A DNA stretch of 64,000 nucleotides. Source: Hoyosella subflava DQS3-9A1. Its GTDB lineage: Bacteria > Actinomycetota > Actinomycetes > Mycobacteriales > Mycobacteriaceae. Location of the stretch: the NCBI RefSeq assembly GCF_000214175.1, contig NC_015564.1, positions 4,588,001 to 4,652,000 of the forward strand, written 5' to 3'. Positions 54,049 through 63,062 of this stretch are shown here, one piece after another (within the stretch, counting starts at the first letter, position 1; every line of letters begins with the position of its first letter). Position numbers and translations under genes: made by a program. The notes under the pieces were generated by a model. It ran no database searches. It had not been told where the DNA came from and saw nothing but the letters and a program-made list of their open reading frames with translations.

Positions 54049-56046
54049 ATGCCTAACTACTTTGTTACCGGCGGCACCGGCTTCATCGGGAGACGTCTCA
54101 TCCCTTTGCTGCTCCAGAGAACGGACGCACACGTCCACGTTCTCGTCCGGGCACAATCCGTTCAGAGACTCAACGAACTGAAGACACAGTGGCCAGACAG
54201 TTCGCGTGTCACACCGGTCATCGGTGATCTCAGCAGCGACGCACTAGGCATCGCCGACGCACAGAAACTGCCCGCATACGACCATGTGTTCCACCTCGGC
54301 GCACTCTACGACGTGACGGCATCGGCTGACGAGAACCACACAGCCAACGCCGTCGGCACGAGCAACGTCATTGGGTTCGCGGAGCACAACGGCGCAAAGT
54401 TGCTCCACCATGTTTCTTCGATTGCTGTAGCGGGCAACTATCGAGGACCCTTCCGAGAGTCGGATTTCGACCTAGGACAGGATTTCCCTTCGCCCTACCA
54501 TGCCACGAAGTACGAAGCCGAACGCTTGGTGCGAGAGCAAGGGAAGGTGCCGTACCGCGTCTACCGGCCGGGGGCCGTGGTCGGTGACTCGCGAACCGGG
54601 GAGATGGACAAGATCGATGGGCCGTACTACCTGTTTCCCATATTTTCCCGTCTCGCGCATTTTCCGTCGCAGCTACCCATCGCGGCACCACGTGTGGGCG
54701 TGACGAGCATCGTGCCGGTCGACTACGTCGCTGCAGCAATCGACCACCTTGCGCACATGGACGCACCCTCTGGCGCCACCTACCACTTAGGCGCCCCGAA
54801 GCCGCAGTCCACCACCGAGGTGTACAACGCGTTCGCGAAAGCTGCTGGTGCCCCACGTATCAGAGCGAACGCGCCCCGAGCAGTCAGTCGCGCCGCCACT
54901 CGGATCTTGCAGGACTCCAGCAAGCGCCTGGCCCGCGCGTCCCACAAGAACTCACGCACATCGGGCGCGACGACGGCGGTGCTCACCGAGATCGGACTAC
55001 CCCCAGACCTGCTGCCGATCCTGTTCGGTGAAGTGCGGTTTGATACGACAGCGACTCAGCAACACCTCAGTGGAAGCGGCATCGTCGCGCCGGAACTCCG
55101 CACGTATGCGGACATTCTCTACCGCTACTGGGCGACAAACCTCGATCCGGACAGGGCCCGCAAACGATCGCACCGTGATCCATTAAAGGGGCGCACAGTC
55201 CTGATAACCGGTGCATCGTCCGGTATCGGCCGGGCAACCGCATTCCGCGCAGCGCGACGCGGCGCGCGCCTCATCCTCGTGGCCCGCCGCGCCGAAGAGT
55301 TGAGCGAGCTATGCCGCGAGATCGTCGCAGCGGGCGGCGAAGCCACCGCCTACCCCTGCGATCTCACTGATAGCGACGCCATCGACGACCTCGCCAAGCA
55401 AGTGCTGCACGACTTCGGCGCCGTCGACGTACTGGTGAATAATGCAGGCAGATCGATTCGGCGCTCCGTTCAGTTGTCGACTGACCGTTTCCACGACTAC
55501 GAACGCACGATGGCGCTTAATTACTTTGCAGCCGTGCGCCTCACACTCGCGCTACTTCCCGCCATGATCAGCCAGCGGTACGGCCGCGTCATCAACGTAT
55601 CCACGCAGGGATTGCAAGGGCATCCACCGCGCTACTCCGCATACTTGGCGTCAAAAGCTGCCCTCGAAGAGTTCGGACGCATCGCAGGCAGGGACCTGCT
55701 CGCCGACGGCGTGACGTTCACGTCCGTCCGCATGCCTCTGGTGGGGACTGAAATGATCGCTCCCAGCGAAGCGGCCAATCGGGGGATTCCGCGCCTCGCA
55801 CCCGAACAAGCGGCGAGCCTCGTGATTCGGGCCTTAGAGAAGGGCGGGGATACTGTAGGTGTGCCTGCGGGGTCCGTGTTGCACGCCGCTCAAGCCATCG
55901 CACCGCGCACGAGCTTGGTCCTCAGTCACCTCGGTTCATTTCAGGGCACCCCTGAGACCGCCCCCGAAGCGCGCGAACTTCGACGGCACGACCCACTCGC
56001 AGCGGTCGCGGGAACGGTAACCCGGATGCTGTGGCGGGCCCTATAG
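54049..56046 (+). CDS. acrA1: Two-domain fatty acyl-CoA reductase (AcrA1-type)
   Basis: 665 residues from ATG 54049 (ACGGAGG site). Residues 1-370 are an extended-SDR reductase domain: YFVTGGTGFIGRRLIPLLLQ and catalytic SPYHATKYEAERLV. Residues about 380-640 are a second classical SDR: VLITGASSGIGRATAFRAAR, VNNAGRSIRRS and YSAYLASKAALEEFG. This is the architecture of mycobacterial AcrA1 (Rv3391) and the wax-ester bacterial reductases, which reduce fatty acyl-CoA to alcohol in two steps. The end lies next to a membrane esterase gene. Confidence 0.9.
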   Translation: MPNYFVTGGTGFIGRRLIPLLLQRTDAHVHVLVRAQSVQRLNELKTQWPDSSRVTPVIGDLSSDALGIADAQKLPAYDHVFHLGALYDVTASADENHTANAVGTSNVIGFAEHNGAKLLHHVSSIAVAGNYRGPFRESDFDLGQDFPSPYHATKYEAERLVREQGKVPYRVYRPGAVVGDSRTGEMDKIDGPYYLFPIFSRLAHFPSQLPIAAPRVGVTSIVPVDYVAAAIDHLAHMDAPSGATYHLGAPKPQSTTEVYNAFAKAAGAPRIRANAPRAVSRAATRILQDSSKRLARASHKNSRTSGATTAVLTEIGLPPDLLPILFGEVRFDTTATQQHLSGSGIVAPELRTYADILYRYWATNLDPDRARKRSHRDPLKGRTVLITGASSGIGRATAFRAARRGARLILVARRAEELSELCREIVAAGGEATAYPCDLTDSDAIDDLAKQVLHDFGAVDVLVNNAGRSIRRSVQLSTDRFHDYERTMALNYFAAVRLTLALLPAMISQRYGRVINVSTQGLQGHPPRYSAYLASKAALEEFGRIAGRDLLADGVTFTSVRMPLVGTEMIAPSEAANRGIPRLAPEQAASLVIRALEKGGDTVGVPAGSVLHAAQAIAPRTSLVLSHLGSFQGTPETAPEARELRRHDPLAAVAGTVTRMLWRAL

Positions 56047-56054
56047 GAGCGACC

Positions 56055-57296
56055 GTGTTTCTTGGTGTGCCAGTTCCCTCTTTTTTGCTGCTGACCCTCG
56101 GGGTTATCGCGGTGGTATTGGCAGTGAACTCGCGGTGGCCGCGGACACGCGGCCGCATCATGTTCTTCAGCTGGCCACTCGCATGGTTCCTCACTGAGCT
56201 CGCTTTGCACTTCAGCGTGTTGTTTGTGCTCGTAGGCGCGGTTCTTATCTGGGCTGGCGCATTGGGATCAACGGTAGGCTGGGCCGGCGCGGTGACGCTC
56301 CTCGCCGGTGTGACGCTGATACTTGCACCCGGTGTCAAAGCGCTCACGACACCCGTTACAGTGAATCCTCGTCTCCCGGGACAGTTCATCGAAGAACGCC
56401 ACCAGTACCCGCGTCTCCATGTGCTTCTGCCCCCGTTGGCGTGGTGGCGGCGAGACGTGGAGAAACGAAACAACATCACCTACCACCGCATCGGAAATCT
56501 CGAACTCAAACTCGATGCCACCCTCCCTAAGAAGCCGTACCCCGGTAAGCGGCCCGCGATTATGAACGTGCACGGTGGCGGCTGGACGACTGGCTCGCGG
56601 AAACAGCAGGGCTTGCCTTTAATTGGGCATCTCGCCGCTAACGGGTGGGTCGGCTTCAACGTCGACTACCGGTTAAGTCCCCGCGCCACTTGGCCAGCGC
56701 ACATCACAGACGTCAAGCGGGCCATCGCGTACGTCCGCGCACATGCAGACGAGTTCGGCATCGACCCGGGCTTCATCGCGATCACTGGGGGTTCGGCCGG
56801 GGGACACCTCAGCTCTCTGGCAGCCCTGACCGGCAACGACCCTGCACTGCAACCAGGTTTCGAGGACGAGGACACAACTGTCGCCGCGTGTGTGCCGTTC
56901 TACGGTGTCTACGATTTCGTTGACGACGAGCGTGTGCTAAGTCCAGGGGTGCGCTGGGTCGTGCAGCGCATGGTGTTCAAACGCCGCCGTGGCGAGGATC
57001 CCGAACCGTTTCGGCAGGCATCACCGCTCCATCGGATCACGCGCGGCGCTCCCCCTTTCTTCGTCATTCACGGAGTGAACGATTCGCTCATCACGGTTGA
57101 AGAAGCGAGACGATTCGTACGTAGGCTGCAGGAGATCTCCGCCCAGCCGACGCACTACACGGAACTCCCCGGCGGACAGCACGCTTTCGACATGATCCCC
57201 TCCGTGCGTACCATCCGCGTCCTCGATTCAGTTCACCTGTTCCTGGACGTCTTGTGGCGGGAACACTGCACACAGAACCAGAAGCCCACTCACTGA
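56055..57296 (+). CDS. Membrane-anchored esterase/lipase of the hormone-sensitive-lipase type
   Basis: 413 residues from GTG 56055, preceded by GGAG at the right distance; a longer frame from 56031 would overlap acrA1. Three hydrophobic segments (about 5-25, 38-60 and 65-90) come before the catalytic domain: oxyanion motif MNVHGGGWTTGSR (about 168-180), nucleophile GGSAGGHLSS (about 249-258), and His in PGGQHAFDM with an Asp in VNDSLI. It hydrolyses lipid esters, possibly wax esters linked to the upstream reductase. Confidence 0.88.
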   Translation: MFLGVPVPSFLLLTLGVIAVVLAVNSRWPRTRGRIMFFSWPLAWFLTELALHFSVLFVLVGAVLIWAGALGSTVGWAGAVTLLAGVTLILAPGVKALTTPVTVNPRLPGQFIEERHQYPRLHVLLPPLAWWRRDVEKRNNITYHRIGNLELKLDATLPKKPYPGKRPAIMNVHGGGWTTGSRKQQGLPLIGHLAANGWVGFNVDYRLSPRATWPAHITDVKRAIAYVRAHADEFGIDPGFIAITGGSAGGHLSSLAALTGNDPALQPGFEDEDTTVAACVPFYGVYDFVDDERVLSPGVRWVVQRMVFKRRRGEDPEPFRQASPLHRITRGAPPFFVIHGVNDSLITVEEARRFVRRLQEISAQPTHYTELPGGQHAFDMIPSVRTIRVLDSVHLFLDVLWREHCTQNQKPTH

Positions 57297-57379
57297 AGCG
57301 GTTTTCCGAACCTAGTTGCCGATTACGTGAGCTCGTGGTGTGATCGTTTCGATCTCAGCGGGAATTCGGAGGAGAATCT

Positions 57380-57733
57380 GTGCCGTACCTGATGCTCATC
57401 GTCACCGCTGTGTGGATCATTTGCCTTATCGACGTCATCACGACCGATGAGCACCGCGTCCGCAATATGCCCAAGATCGCGTGGATCCTGCTGGTCGTTA
57501 TTCTCCCCCTCGCTGGTGGCGTCGCGTGGGTTGTCGCGGGACGCCCGAACGACGGTTTCTCGGCGCGCCGAAAGGACCCTTTCGGGTCGCGCTACCCGGA
57601 GTACGACCGGCCTGGGCGGCATATCGCGCAGAACACGGAAGCGGATGAGGAATTCTTGCGCCGCTGCCGTGAACGTGCCGAGGAACAGCGCCGCAAAGGC
57701 AGAGAAGACCCGCGGAAGAACGGCCAGGAATGA
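57380..57733 (+). CDS. PLDc_N (phospholipase D N-terminal-like) small membrane protein
   Basis: 117 residues, GTG start with GGAGGAG upstream. One N-terminal and one central membrane helix (about 3-22 and 31-52), with KIAWILLVVILPLAGGVAWV matching the PLDc_N domain found at the N-termini of cardiolipin synthases and alone in many actinobacteria. The charged Arg/Glu-rich tail is cytosolic. Function is unknown. The last four bases overlap the LysR gene. Confidence 0.8.
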   Translation: MPYLMLIVTAVWIICLIDVITTDEHRVRNMPKIAWILLVVILPLAGGVAWVVAGRPNDGFSARRKDPFGSRYPEYDRPGRHIAQNTEADEEFLRRCRERAEEQRRKGREDPRKNGQE

Positions 57734-58632
57734 CGCTGGACCTCCGACGGGTCGCCGCGTTCGTCGTCATCGCGGAAGAGCTCAATGTGACACGAGCAGC
57801 CCAGCGCTTGCACACCAGTCAGCAGGCGCTCAGCGCGTCGTTGAGCGAACTCGAACGGCAGCTCAAAGTCACACTGATCGACCGGTCGCCTCGCCAGCTG
57901 CTCCTGACTGAAGCTGGCAAACTTCTCTACACCGAAGCTAAACCGCTGCTGGCTGCGGCCGACGCGGTCGAGAGGCGGCTACGCGACGTCGCGGCAAATT
58001 CACCGCCTCAACTGCGACTCGCACACTCGCCCGCCATCACCACGGATGAGGTGTATCGACTGCTCGACGGGTTCCGATCAGCGCATCCAGACACCACGAT
58101 CATCGTTGAGCAGATTTACCCGCGAGAACTCGAAGGTAGTCTCACAAGTGGCCGCGCCGACGTTGCCCTCTTGCGAATAGCGCCTAGCCTCACCCCGGAA
58201 TCATCGGCTTTCGCCTCCGCGCCTGTGCGCTTCGACCGCCTACGTATCGCTATGGCGGCCGATCATCCACTCGCCCACCGAGAAAAGGTTCAGTTCAGCG
58301 ACCTCCGAGATCAAGAGATTGTCATCTGGGCTCCGCCCGGCGCTTCCGGGTATACCGCTTTCCTCACGGCGCTGTGCAGGTCTGCGGGTTTCGAGCCGAG
58401 GGTGTCGATTTCACCGAATCAGGGGTTGCCGCCAGCTACGTCAGTCGCCGGGAATCAACGGGTCGCATTTGTCACAGAAAGACCTGGCCTCATGCTTGAT
58501 GGAGCAGTCCAGGTGGTGGAACTCGAGCCGCCCGCGTACGCCCCAATCGAGGCTGTGTGGCTGCGCGCCGGGCTTTCTTCGTGGGCGAGGACCTTCCTCG
58601 ACGACGTTCGCGCAGCAACCCCAGTCGAATGA
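57730..58632 (+). CDS. LysR-family transcriptional regulator
   Basis: 300 residues. The HTH (about 5-62) reads LRRVAAFVVIAEELNVTRAA and the QQALSASLSELERQLKVTLI segment of LysR. The effector domain (about 90-290) is of periplasmic-binding type. The overlap with the upstream membrane protein gene suggests coupled translation. The convergent SDR gene at 58645 is a possible target. The inducer is unknown. Confidence 0.88.
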   Translation: MTLDLRRVAAFVVIAEELNVTRAAQRLHTSQQALSASLSELERQLKVTLIDRSPRQLLLTEAGKLLYTEAKPLLAAADAVERRLRDVAANSPPQLRLAHSPAITTDEVYRLLDGFRSAHPDTTIIVEQIYPRELEGSLTSGRADVALLRIAPSLTPESSAFASAPVRFDRLRIAMAADHPLAHREKVQFSDLRDQEIVIWAPPGASGYTAFLTALCRSAGFEPRVSISPNQGLPPATSVAGNQRVAFVTERPGLMLDGAVQVVELEPPAYAPIEAVWLRAGLSSWARTFLDDVRAATPVE

Positions 58633-58644
58633 GTCGCGGAGACG

Positions 58645-59403
58645 CTAACGAGTTGTGTAGCCGCCGTTGGCGAACAGCGTCTGTCCCGTGATCCACCAGC
58701 CATCCGTTGCCAGGAACTTGATGATCGGAGCGATGTCGTCGATCTGTGTGAGCTGATTTCCCATCGCTTGCGACTTGTGGAAGGCAACCCGCTCGGGCGT
58801 CTCCTGACCGTAGAAGAACGGCGTATCCATTGGCCCTGGAGCAACGTTCGACACTGAGATCCCCCGGGGCGCGAGTTCTTTCGCGGCAGCCCGGCAGAAG
58901 TGTTCGACAGGCGCTTTCCCGCCCGCATACGTCGAGTACCCGTCGGTGAAGGCTGCCAGCAACGACGTGACCACTGTGATGATCGATCCATTGTCGTTGA
59001 GCTTCAGCCCAGCTTCTTTGATGAAGAAGAACGCCGACTTGGCGTTGATGTCGAACATCAAGTCGTACTCGTCTTCTGTGGTTTCGGCGATCGGTTTACG
59101 GAGTACCCGGCCTACCGTGTTCACCGCGATATCGATCCCGCCGAACTCCTCGATTCCCCGCTCGAAGAGGGCCGTCACGTTGCCCGGTCTCGTCAGGTCG
59201 CCGTCGACAACGAGTGCCTCGGCGCCCGCTGCCCGCACAAGTTCTGCTGTCTCTGCAGCTGCATCCTTCGTTTCCGCATTGTGGTGGTGGATCACCACTG
59301 CACGTGCCCCGTCTTCGGCGAATCCGGTGCTCAACAGCCGCCCTAGATTCTTCGCCCCACCGGCGATCAGCGCGACCTTGCCTGAAACAGATCTTGCAGT
59401 CAT
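58645..59403 (-). CDS. SDR-family oxidoreductase
   Basis: 252 residues from ATG 59403 (MTARSVSGKVALIAGG); the frame further upstream is not needed. Motifs: IAGGAKNLGRLLSTGFAEDG with a variant nucleotide loop, IAVNTVGRVL (usual NNAG replaced), Ser in VVTSLLAAF and YAGGKAPVEHFCRAAAKELA with catalytic Tyr/Lys, and a C-terminal WWITGQTLFANGGYTTR. It looks like a 3-oxoacyl reductase-type enzyme. The promoter lies near the palindrome at 59482-59493, shared with the divergent membrane protein. Confidence 0.88.
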   Translation of the reverse strand: MTARSVSGKVALIAGGAKNLGRLLSTGFAEDGARAVVIHHHNAETKDAAAETAELVRAAGAEALVVDGDLTRPGNVTALFERGIEEFGGIDIAVNTVGRVLRKPIAETTEDEYDLMFDINAKSAFFFIKEAGLKLNDNGSIITVVTSLLAAFTDGYSTYAGGKAPVEHFCRAAAKELAPRGISVSNVAPGPMDTPFFYGQETPERVAFHKSQAMGNQLTQIDDIAPIIKFLATDGWWITGQTLFANGGYTTR

Positions 59404-59480
59404 CACAAATTCCTTTCCTCGCGGCATGCTTGCCGACTCCACGCTAGGAGCGGGCAGTGAGGACGGGAAACAGAAAGAAT

Positions 59481-59556
59481 TGGTAGTGCTACCGGAATGT
59501 ACTCGCAGATCCGCGACTACATTCGGGATATACAACGAAAGTTTGTGGCACTACCA
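59481..59556. promoter_or_regulatory. TGGTAGTGC repeats between divergent SDR and DUF1648 genes
   Basis: The 12-base palindrome GGTAGTGCTACC lies at 59482-59493, and an inverted copy of the TGGTAGTGC element is at 59548-59556. They sit in the divergent promoter region and could be operators of a regulator not encoded in the immediate neighbourhood. Confidence 0.35.
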
Positions 59557-59565
59557 GGGGGCAAA

Positions 59566-60528
59566 ATGCATGCACGCCGTTTCGACCCGATTGGGTTTGC
59601 TGGCGGTCTACTGATACCCATTGGTGCGGCGGTGCTCATTCTCGTCCTGACGCGGGTGTGGGAGCCACGGCTGCCGGCTGAAGTCGCCCAGCACTGGGAT
59701 GCGGCAGGCAGTCCCGATCGTTTTGGCGCGTTGTGGCCGGGCGCCTGGATGATGGCGGGGATCACTGCGCTGACCGGCGCGGCGTGTGGCGGTATCGCGG
59801 CGATGGGGCGTTCCCTTCTGGCCCTGCGGCAGATCATGCTCATCGTCGCGATAACTGTCACTGCTCTCCTCACAGGTATCTGGATTAGTTCCCTTGCCGT
59901 CCAGCTTGATCTCGCTGATCCTGCCGCTGCGGCCCTGCCCCTCTGGCCTGCGGGTCTGTACACGCTCGCGGGCCTGGCGGTAGGCGTTCTATTTGCGCGC
60001 CAACTGAGAGACGGCCGTGTACGAGTGCAAGCGAAAAGGCGGCCACCGTCCCATCTGCCTCGACAGGCCGTGTCGCGCATCCACGAGTCGCTCACTGCGT
60101 CAGCGAAACTCCAGGCACTTATCGTTGTGCCCCTGGTGGGTCTCGGCCTCGTGTTGTCTGTGGTGTCCGAGACCCTTTGGGCTCTTTTCGTTTTCATTCC
60201 GCTCGCTCTTCTCATCCTGCTTTTGCTGCGGAGCCAAGTCGACGTCGACGGATCGGGGATGCGGGCCCGCATGGCGGGACTGACCGCGTTCGACATTCGC
60301 ACGGAGGAAATCGTCAAAGCGGAAGTCAAACAGGTGTCACCGGCAGCGGAGTTTGGCGGCTACGGACTGCGCATTCGGGGGAAAGGCCAGTACGGCTTAG
60401 TTTTTCGCCGCGGCCCTGCGGTCGTTGTTACCACGGCGTCGGATCAGACTTTCACCGTCACCGCTTCTCAAGCGACGGAGATGGCCGGGGTGCTGAACAG
60501 TGCCGCTGATTCTGGACGGGAGTACTGA
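59566..60528 (+). CDS. DUF1648-type integral membrane protein
   Basis: 320 residues from ATG 59566 (AGGGGG site); an ATG at 59497 in frame would add 23. The N-terminal part has EVAQHWDAAGSPDRFGAL, the motif of DUF1648 (SdpI-like) proteins. About six membrane helices lie between residues 15 and 210, then a cytosolic PH-like C-terminal region ends the protein. Members occur in SdpI-like immunity or signalling proteins, and often next to GntR regulators. Its function here is unknown. Confidence 0.75.
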   Translation: MHARRFDPIGFAGGLLIPIGAAVLILVLTRVWEPRLPAEVAQHWDAAGSPDRFGALWPGAWMMAGITALTGAACGGIAAMGRSLLALRQIMLIVAITVTALLTGIWISSLAVQLDLADPAAAALPLWPAGLYTLAGLAVGVLFARQLRDGRVRVQAKRRPPSHLPRQAVSRIHESLTASAKLQALIVVPLVGLGLVLSVVSETLWALFVFIPLALLILLLLRSQVDVDGSGMRARMAGLTAFDIRTEEIVKAEVKQVSPAAEFGGYGLRIRGKGQYGLVFRRGPAVVVTTASDQTFTVTASQATEMAGVLNSAADSGREY

Positions 60529-60584
60529 GAACGTTCGGCCCGCCTTTGAGCGACAAATCGTCCTAGATCAGGAAGGCTGTAGGC

Positions 60585-61685
60585 GTGCCCACAGCAGATG
60601 AGATGCTCAGTTCAGATGCGGTCAAGCAACTTTCGGAATGTCTGCGAGACACTGGTAGTCGCGCGGAAGCCGTCGACTCGGCATCGGTTGCGCTATCCGG
60701 CAAGACTTTCAGCGAGCGCGTTGCGCTTGTCCGAGATGCGATCCTGGTCGACCTCCCTGCTGATTTTCTGCGCTTTAAAACAGCGATCGAGACAGCGTTG
60801 ACCGATCCGGCATTCAACGGCTGGATGATCATGCCTGTCACAGAGGCGGTAGCGGCGCGCGGGCTCCAAGAATTCGAACCGGCGCTGAAGCTCCTTGCCC
60901 AGCTGACCCCACGTTTAACGGCTGAGACCGCGATCAGGCATTTCCTCAACGCTGACCTGAATCGTGCGCTCGACGTAATCGTGCCCTGGACCGAGAATAA
61001 CGACCCGCACGTGCGGCGCCTCGCTTCGGAAGGAACGCGCCCTAGGCTGCCGTGGGCAGCGCGAATACCAGCGCTGATGGCTGATCCGTCGCCAGCACTG
61101 CCGATCCTCGATGCGCTTTACCGCGATTCGTCGGAGTATGTCCGTCGCTCTGTGGCGAATCACCTCAATGACATCAGCAAAGACCATCCGCAGGTCGCCG
61201 TGAAAACAGCCGCGCGGTGGCTGGCAGAACCGGACGGCAACACCCTGAAGACGGTCCGGCACGGGCTGCGTTCGCGGATCAAGGCAGGTGACCTTGGTGC
61301 CTTGGCGCTGCTCGGCTACTCGTCCGACGTTGAGATTGATGTCAGTGGACCTGTCGTGGACGAGGACGTCATTCATCTCGGCGAGGCACTGAAGTTCAGC
61401 TTCGCGATCACGAATCGTGGGAAATCCGATGCACCCATCGCGGTGGACTACATTATTCATCACGTGAAGGCCAACGGATCACGCTCACCGAAGGTCTTCA
61501 AGCTGTCATCTCGCACTGTCGCACCGGGCGACACGTGGAGCGTGAGGCGGCGGCACCCCATACGGCCAATCTCCACGCGCCGATACTACCCCGGAGCTCA
61601 TCTCCTTGAACTCCAGGTCAACGGGATTTCACGTGGATCGCAGGAGTTCACACTGGTGATGCGAGATGACTCTGGGCCAGTCTGA
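60585..61685 (+). CDS. AlkD-like HEAT-repeat protein (DNA alkylation repair family)
   Basis: 366 residues, GTG start. Helical HEAT-like repeats span about 20-240, with WMIMPVTEAVAARG and HFLNADLNRALDVIVPWTEN, then LASEGTRPRLPWAARIPALM and SEYVRRSVANHLNDISKDHP, the conserved segments of the COG4335/AlkD-type DNA alkylation repair group. A beta-rich extension (about 250-366) is also present in this subfamily. It probably binds or removes alkylated bases. It is a second potential alkylation-repair gene in the window after 9603-10712. Confidence 0.82.
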   Translation: MPTADEMLSSDAVKQLSECLRDTGSRAEAVDSASVALSGKTFSERVALVRDAILVDLPADFLRFKTAIETALTDPAFNGWMIMPVTEAVAARGLQEFEPALKLLAQLTPRLTAETAIRHFLNADLNRALDVIVPWTENNDPHVRRLASEGTRPRLPWAARIPALMADPSPALPILDALYRDSSEYVRRSVANHLNDISKDHPQVAVKTAARWLAEPDGNTLKTVRHGLRSRIKAGDLGALALLGYSSDVEIDVSGPVVDEDVIHLGEALKFSFAITNRGKSDAPIAVDYIIHHVKANGSRSPKVFKLSSRTVAPGDTWSVRRRHPIRPISTRRYYPGAHLLELQVNGISRGSQEFTLVMRDDSGPV

Positions 61686-61769
61686 GCTGCTACCGCGGCG
61701 CCGTATGAGCAAAGTGCTTGGCTAGAACGGTCAGTGGTTGTGCATTTCAGCAACAACGTAGAGGGTCGG

Positions 61770-62930
61770 CTACTCCTGCAGCATTCGCAGTGCGATCAAG
61801 GCAGCATGCAGCGATGCTGCTTCGGCGAAGTTCAGCGGATTCAGGCCAGTCAGGGCATGAACTTTTGCCAATCGGTAAGTGACGGAGTTGCGATGGACGT
61901 GCATTGCCCGGGCAGTTGCGAGCTGGTTGCAGTTCGTGTCGAAGAAGATCCGCAGCGTTTCCCCGAAAACTGGGTCGGAGTGAGAGAGCGGCTCCACGAT
62001 CGCGGCCAGTGCCGGAATGTCTGGTCCTGCTGTTGCACTGAGGTATTCGATCGCCAGTTGCGCTAGGTCCACTACGAAATCCGCTCGTCGGAGCTTCTGC
62101 GCGGTTGCCGCAAGGCCGGCTGCCCTGCGATACGCTCCGGGCACGCCGTGGGCAGTTGTGGATGATGCGATGCCGGCCCAGCACTGAACTGATGTGTGTG
62201 CGCGCGCATGTTCGAGCTTCTCGCGGAAGCTAGCTACCGCGGAGGCGGCGCTCCCGGAGGACCAGTGCACGACGACCCACCCGTTCAGGTCGAGGCGCAA
62301 ATACGCATTCGCCATAGCTTCGATCCGAGCCTTTAGGTCCCCAATGTCAGATCCGGCGGATGAGGAGCCGACGAGTTGGAACACTGCAATCGTGTAGTTC
62401 GCGTTGGGCCCGACATCGAATAGCCCCGTGGCTTCTCCCGACTGCAGAAGTGCATCGGCGGCGGCGCGGTTCCGCTCACGCACATCCGATAGCGGGTCAC
62501 CGGATCGGTACGCTGCCTCAGTAGCAATGAGTGATACCACCTGAAAAATGTACTCGGCTACCCGTGGCATTTGCTCCGCCAGCGCGGCGCGCTCAGAAGG
62601 ACTCGATTCGGCCACTACACGACGCCACAAAGCCGCGGATACGGCCTGGTAGGCACCAGTGAGCTCACTGAGCGTGGCACCGCTGGCTAGACGGGTCATT
62701 GCCAGGTCGGTGATAGTTCGCAGCTCATGCGCCGTCGGAAGCTTCCCGGTTTCGAGAAATGTGACCAACGCTTCCACGTTGTGTGAAATCCCGGCGAAAA
62801 AGTCACTTGCCACCAGCTCGCTCGGCACACGCTGATAAGTCGGTCCGCCCTGGCTCGCATACCAATCGATTGCGGCTTTCAGCCGGCTACGCAATGTCGA
62901 GTTCGGCACGGCCGTCGAATTCGCTTCCAT
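61770..62930 (-). CDS. PucR/CdaR-type transcriptional regulator
   Basis: 386 residues from ATG 62930 (GGGAG nine bases upstream); the frame is open to 63059. An N-terminal helical RsbRD-like region (about 10-150), a central GGDEF-like domain (about 170-300), and the C-terminal PucR HTH (LRIFFDTNCNQLATARAMHV then HRNSVTYRLAKVHALTG, about 325-365) give the standard order of this regulator family. It is divergent from the acyl-CoA synthetase at 63063 and probably controls it in response to a lipid or aromatic acid. It is a second such pair in the window. Confidence 0.87.
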   Translation of the reverse strand: MEANSTAVPNSTLRSRLKAAIDWYASQGGPTYQRVPSELVASDFFAGISHNVEALVTFLETGKLPTAHELRTITDLAMTRLASGATLSELTGAYQAVSAALWRRVVAESSPSERAALAEQMPRVAEYIFQVVSLIATEAAYRSGDPLSDVRERNRAAADALLQSGEATGLFDVGPNANYTIAVFQLVGSSSAGSDIGDLKARIEAMANAYLRLDLNGWVVVHWSSGSAASAVASFREKLEHARAHTSVQCWAGIASSTTAHGVPGAYRRAAGLAATAQKLRRADFVVDLAQLAIEYLSATAGPDIPALAAIVEPLSHSDPVFGETLRIFFDTNCNQLATARAMHVHRNSVTYRLAKVHALTGLNPLNFAEAASLHAALIALRMLQE

Positions 62931-63062
62931 CAATGCACACTCCCAGCCGTTGCCAATTTGCACAACCGCGGCTCCGCAAGTTTGTCGATTCGTCATTGTC
63001 GCAACGAACCGGCCTGATGTGTGATCAGTAGCACAGCAGCCGTTTACAAGGGAGTACATACT